The notes under the pieces were generated by a model. The model was not told where the DNA came from and ran no database searches. It was given only the letters and a program-made list of their open reading frames with translations. Below are positions 61,866 through 64,000 of a stretch of DNA of 64,000 bases, piece by piece (the stretch's first letter is position 1; each line of letters opens with the position of its first letter). Made by a program: the position numbers and the translations under genes. This DNA comes from Flavobacterium luminosum (lineage in GTDB: Bacteria > Bacteroidota > Bacteroidia > Flavobacteriales > Flavobacteriaceae), in contig NZ_JAMLJM010000011.1 of assembly GCF_023635005.1 (NCBI RefSeq), positions 34,003-98,002 on the forward strand, in the 5' to 3' direction.

Positions 61866-62531
61866 TTATTTCATCAAATAAAAAGTTGCATATTCAAATC
61901 CCTCTAAACGAAGTAATTTTCTAAAATCGGCACGAGATGGTGTTAGAAGCACGTGAATCGTATCTTTTTCTTTCATTTCTGCAATAAATGGAATTTTAAG
62001 TTCAGATTTTAATTTGGTAAAATCTTTTTTAGTTCCAAGTTGAATATGTTTTGCTCCAATAATTGATAATCTTAAAATACTAGTTTGGTATTTTCCATCC
62101 ACCTCTTTATTTAAGATTAATGAAGATTTATATTTTTTTGCAATTTCATTTTCGGCAAAAGAAAAAATAGTATCCAAACGTTCTATTTCAAAAGAAATCG
62201 TATCACCTCTCATAAAAGTTTTATAGGGCTTGTTTTCGGTTTTATCAAAAACTTGATTGTCTCTAAATTCTAAATCCGCAATCGAATCCAATTCAGACTT
62301 TAAAGACCTGATAATTTCAATTTCTTTAATATATGCGCACTTTGGTTCCACAATTAGACGATGTGAATAATCCAATGTATACGTTCGAACAAAGTTCTTC
62401 GGAAATTCTCTTATCTCATCCACATTCATGGGTTGGGCTTCAGAAAAAAAAATAAAACTATTATTTAATCCCTGGTCTTTACAGGAAACCATAGACAAGG
62501 TAAATGAGATTAGAATAAAATATTTTTTCAT
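61866..62531 (-). CDS. Hypothetical lipoprotein
   Basis: 221 aa. MKKYFILISFTLSMVSCKDQ is a lipoprotein signal with the cysteine at residue 17. The mature part has no family I can name (RGDTISFEIERLDTIFSFAENEIAKKYKSSLIL). It lies between intact ychF and the ychF-derived remnant, so it may be part of the DNA shuffled there. Confidence 0.7.
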   Translation of the reverse strand: MKKYFILISFTLSMVSCKDQGLNNSFIFFSEAQPMNVDEIREFPKNFVRTYTLDYSHRLIVEPKCAYIKEIEIIRSLKSELDSIADLEFRDNQVFDKTENKPYKTFMRGDTISFEIERLDTIFSFAENEIAKKYKSSLILNKEVDGKYQTSILRLSIIGAKHIQLGTKKDFTKLKSELKIPFIAEMKEKDTIHVLLTPSRADFRKLLRLEGFEYATFYLMK

Positions 62532-62572
62532 GACCGTTTGTTTTCATTTGCAAACACAAATGTTATACCAAA

Positions 62573-62600
62573 AAACCGCTGGAGAAAGTTCCAACGGTTT
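62573..62600. terminator. Hairpin terminator behind ychF
   Basis: AAACCG-C-TGGA / TCCA-A-CGGTTT arms between ychF and the lipoprotein gene. Confidence 0.65.
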
Positions 62601-62639
62601 TATCTGTAATCTTTGTTCAATTATAGATATTCTCTTAAA

Positions 62640-63734
62640 TTACACATTAAAACGGAAATGCATCACATCGCCATCCTGAACAATATACTCTTTTCCTTCC
62701 ACTCTTAATTTCCCGGCTTCTTTTACTTTAGCTTCAGAACCATACTTCGAATAATCTTCAAAAGCAATCACCTCCGCACGAATAAACCCTTTTTCAAAAT
62801 CGGTATGAATAACACCCGCGGCTTTTGGCGCCGTATCACCAACAGTAATAGTCCAAGCTCTTACTTCTTTAACACCTGCAGTGAAATACGTTTGAAGATT
62901 CAATAATTTGTAGGCAGCACGAATCAACACAGATGATCCTGGCTCTTTTAAACCTAAATCCTCTAAAAACATTTGACGCTCTTCATACGTTTCCAATTCA
63001 GTAATATCAGCCTCTGTACCAACAGCTAATACAATAACTTCTGCATTTTCATATTTCACTAGTTCACGTACCTGATCTACATAACTATTTCCAGTTGCAG
63101 CTGAAGTTTCATCAACATTACAAACATATAAAACAGGTTTAGCAGTAATCAACTGAAAACTCTCCATTAAAACTTCTTCATCTTGATTTAGGAGTTCAAC
63201 AGTTCGAGCGGATTTAGCCTGTAATAAAGCGTCTTTAATTCGATTTAATAATGCTTGTTCTACTTGTGCTTCTTTATTACCTGTTTTCGCAGCACGATTT
63301 ACCTTTTCTAAACGTTTATCTATCGTTTCTAAATCCTTCAATTGTAATTCAATATCAATTGTTTCTTTATCTCGAATTGGATTTACATTTCCATCAACAT
63401 GCACGATATTGTCATTATCAAAACAACGCAAAACATGTATAATAGCATTACACTCACGTATATTTCCAAGAAATTGGTTTCCTAAACCTTCCCCCTTACT
63501 AGCACCTTTTACCAAACCAGCAATATCAACAATATCTACGGTTGCCATCTGCACACGCTCAGGTTTAACTAATTCCTCCAGACGATTAATTCTAGGATCC
63601 GGAACATTCACTACACCAATATTAGGCTCAATTGTACAAAACGGAAAGTTAGCACTTTGCGCCTTTGCATTTGATAAACAATTGAATAAAGTTGATTTTC
63701 CGACGTTAGGTAACCCTACAATTCCTGCTTTCAT
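62640..63734 (-). CDS. ychF: Redox-responsive ATPase YchF (OLA1 family)
   Basis: 364 aa, the usual length. G1 GLPNVGKSTLFN, G3 VDIVDIAGLVKGASKGEGLGNQFL, G4 CNVDE in the form typical for YchF (NxxE, ATP preference), and C-terminal TGS domain (LQTYFTAGVKEVRAWTI, then DFEKGFIRAEVIAFEDY). Binds ribosomes; involved in stress response. Confidence 0.96.
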   Translation of the reverse strand: MKAGIVGLPNVGKSTLFNCLSNAKAQSANFPFCTIEPNIGVVNVPDPRINRLEELVKPERVQMATVDIVDIAGLVKGASKGEGLGNQFLGNIRECNAIIHVLRCFDNDNIVHVDGNVNPIRDKETIDIELQLKDLETIDKRLEKVNRAAKTGNKEAQVEQALLNRIKDALLQAKSARTVELLNQDEEVLMESFQLITAKPVLYVCNVDETSAATGNSYVDQVRELVKYENAEVIVLAVGTEADITELETYEERQMFLEDLGLKEPGSSVLIRAAYKLLNLQTYFTAGVKEVRAWTITVGDTAPKAAGVIHTDFEKGFIRAEVIAFEDYSKYGSEAKVKEAGKLRVEGKEYIVQDGDVMHFRFNV

Positions 63735-63853
63735 TTATTTTAATTTTAAAAGTGTGCAAATATAGGTTTTTTATGATTGAATTACTAATACTATAAAGCA
63801 CTTTAGCTTCACTATATTAGTCTTTGAAACAAAATTCAGGGTTGATTAAAAAC

Positions 63854-63887
63854 AAAAAACCCTTCATCTGTTGATGAAGGGTTTTTT
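63854..63887 (-). terminator. Terminator of the rRNA operon
   Basis: AAACCCTTCATC / GATGAAGGGTTT with loop TGTT and a T run on the minus strand, right behind the 5S rRNA. Confidence 0.9.
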
Positions 63888-63892
63888 AAAAG

Positions 63893-64000
63893 AAAGGCAG
63901 TGACATACTCTCCCACAAAATGCAGTACCATCTGCGCTGGCGGGCTTAACTTCTCTGTTCGAAATGGGAAGAGGTGAGCCCCGCCGCAATAACCACCTTA
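63893..64000 (-). rRNA. rrf: 5S ribosomal RNA (5' end at or beyond the window edge)
   Basis: On the minus strand, GGCGGGGCTCACCTCTTCCC, CGAACAGAGAAGTTAAG and GTGGGAGAGTATGTCACTGC are conserved 5S segments in the right order over about 108 nt. The 16S and 23S genes would lie to the right of the window. Confidence 0.92.

Noticed and set aside
1..64000. CRISPR array
   Set aside because: No run of regularly spaced identical repeats was seen on either strand, and there are no cas genes.

Overview
The window is AT-rich DNA from a member of the Bacteroidota, most likely Flavobacterium or a close relative. Reasons: a type IX secretion (T9SS) sorting tail on a lipase, RteC, DUF2141, DUF6266, DUF6428 and DUF6952 families, TAnnTTTG-type -7 promoter boxes, an IntDOT-like integrase, and flavobacterial dispersed intergenic repeats.

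Left part (1-24.6 kb, almost all minus strand). It opens inside an Avs-like STAND NTPase with an N-terminal nuclease domain. Next comes a mobile-element core (RteC-like, excisionase-like HTH, Rep-like initiator, a DnaC-like ATPase and a truncated second copy). It continues with a metallophosphoesterase/outer-membrane barrel gene split by one in-frame stop, a PycTM-like membrane protein, an ATP-cone/endonuclease protein, an outer-membrane phospholipase A-like protein, DUF2141, LOG and beta-CASP nuclease genes. A TetR-controlled TolC/HlyD/ABC-2 efflux operon and an IntDOT-like integrase close the region.

Middle part (24,686-42,134). This is a genomic island of about 17.4 kb inserted at the 3' end of a tRNA-Ser(UGA) gene. 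A 13-bp identical direct repeat marks its ends and a second tyrosine recombinase lies next to the distal end. After a small mobility block (two HTH proteins and a possible Rep) comes one tightly packed plus-strand array (28,778-39,510): HTH controller, two m5C methyltransferases and a McrB/McrC pair (LlaJI-like restriction-modification), a Kiwa-like KwaA/KwaB pair, an AbiC-like protein, and a triad of GNAT-like, PRTase-like and NADAR-like proteins. The triad is the best candidate here for an undescribed system. Behind it lie 1.17 kb without a supported gene but full of nested inverted repeats, then a DUF6266 gene and a convergent DNA-binding protein gene.

Right part (42.1-64 kb) is ordinary chromosome: tRNA-Ser, a RibBA whose GTP cyclohydrolase II half lacks the zinc cysteines, LptF/G permease, LolA-like carrier, FtsK, diacylglycerol kinase, thiol peroxidase, an arsenic operon, T9SS lipase, a peroxiredoxin/thioredoxin/DUF6952 cluster, amino-acid permease, M28 peptidase, RluA-type pseudouridine synthase, FMN reductase, a chimeric pseudogene made of DUF2459-like and YchF remnants, a lipoprotein, intact YchF, and the 5S rRNA at the end of an rRNA operon that continues beyond the window.
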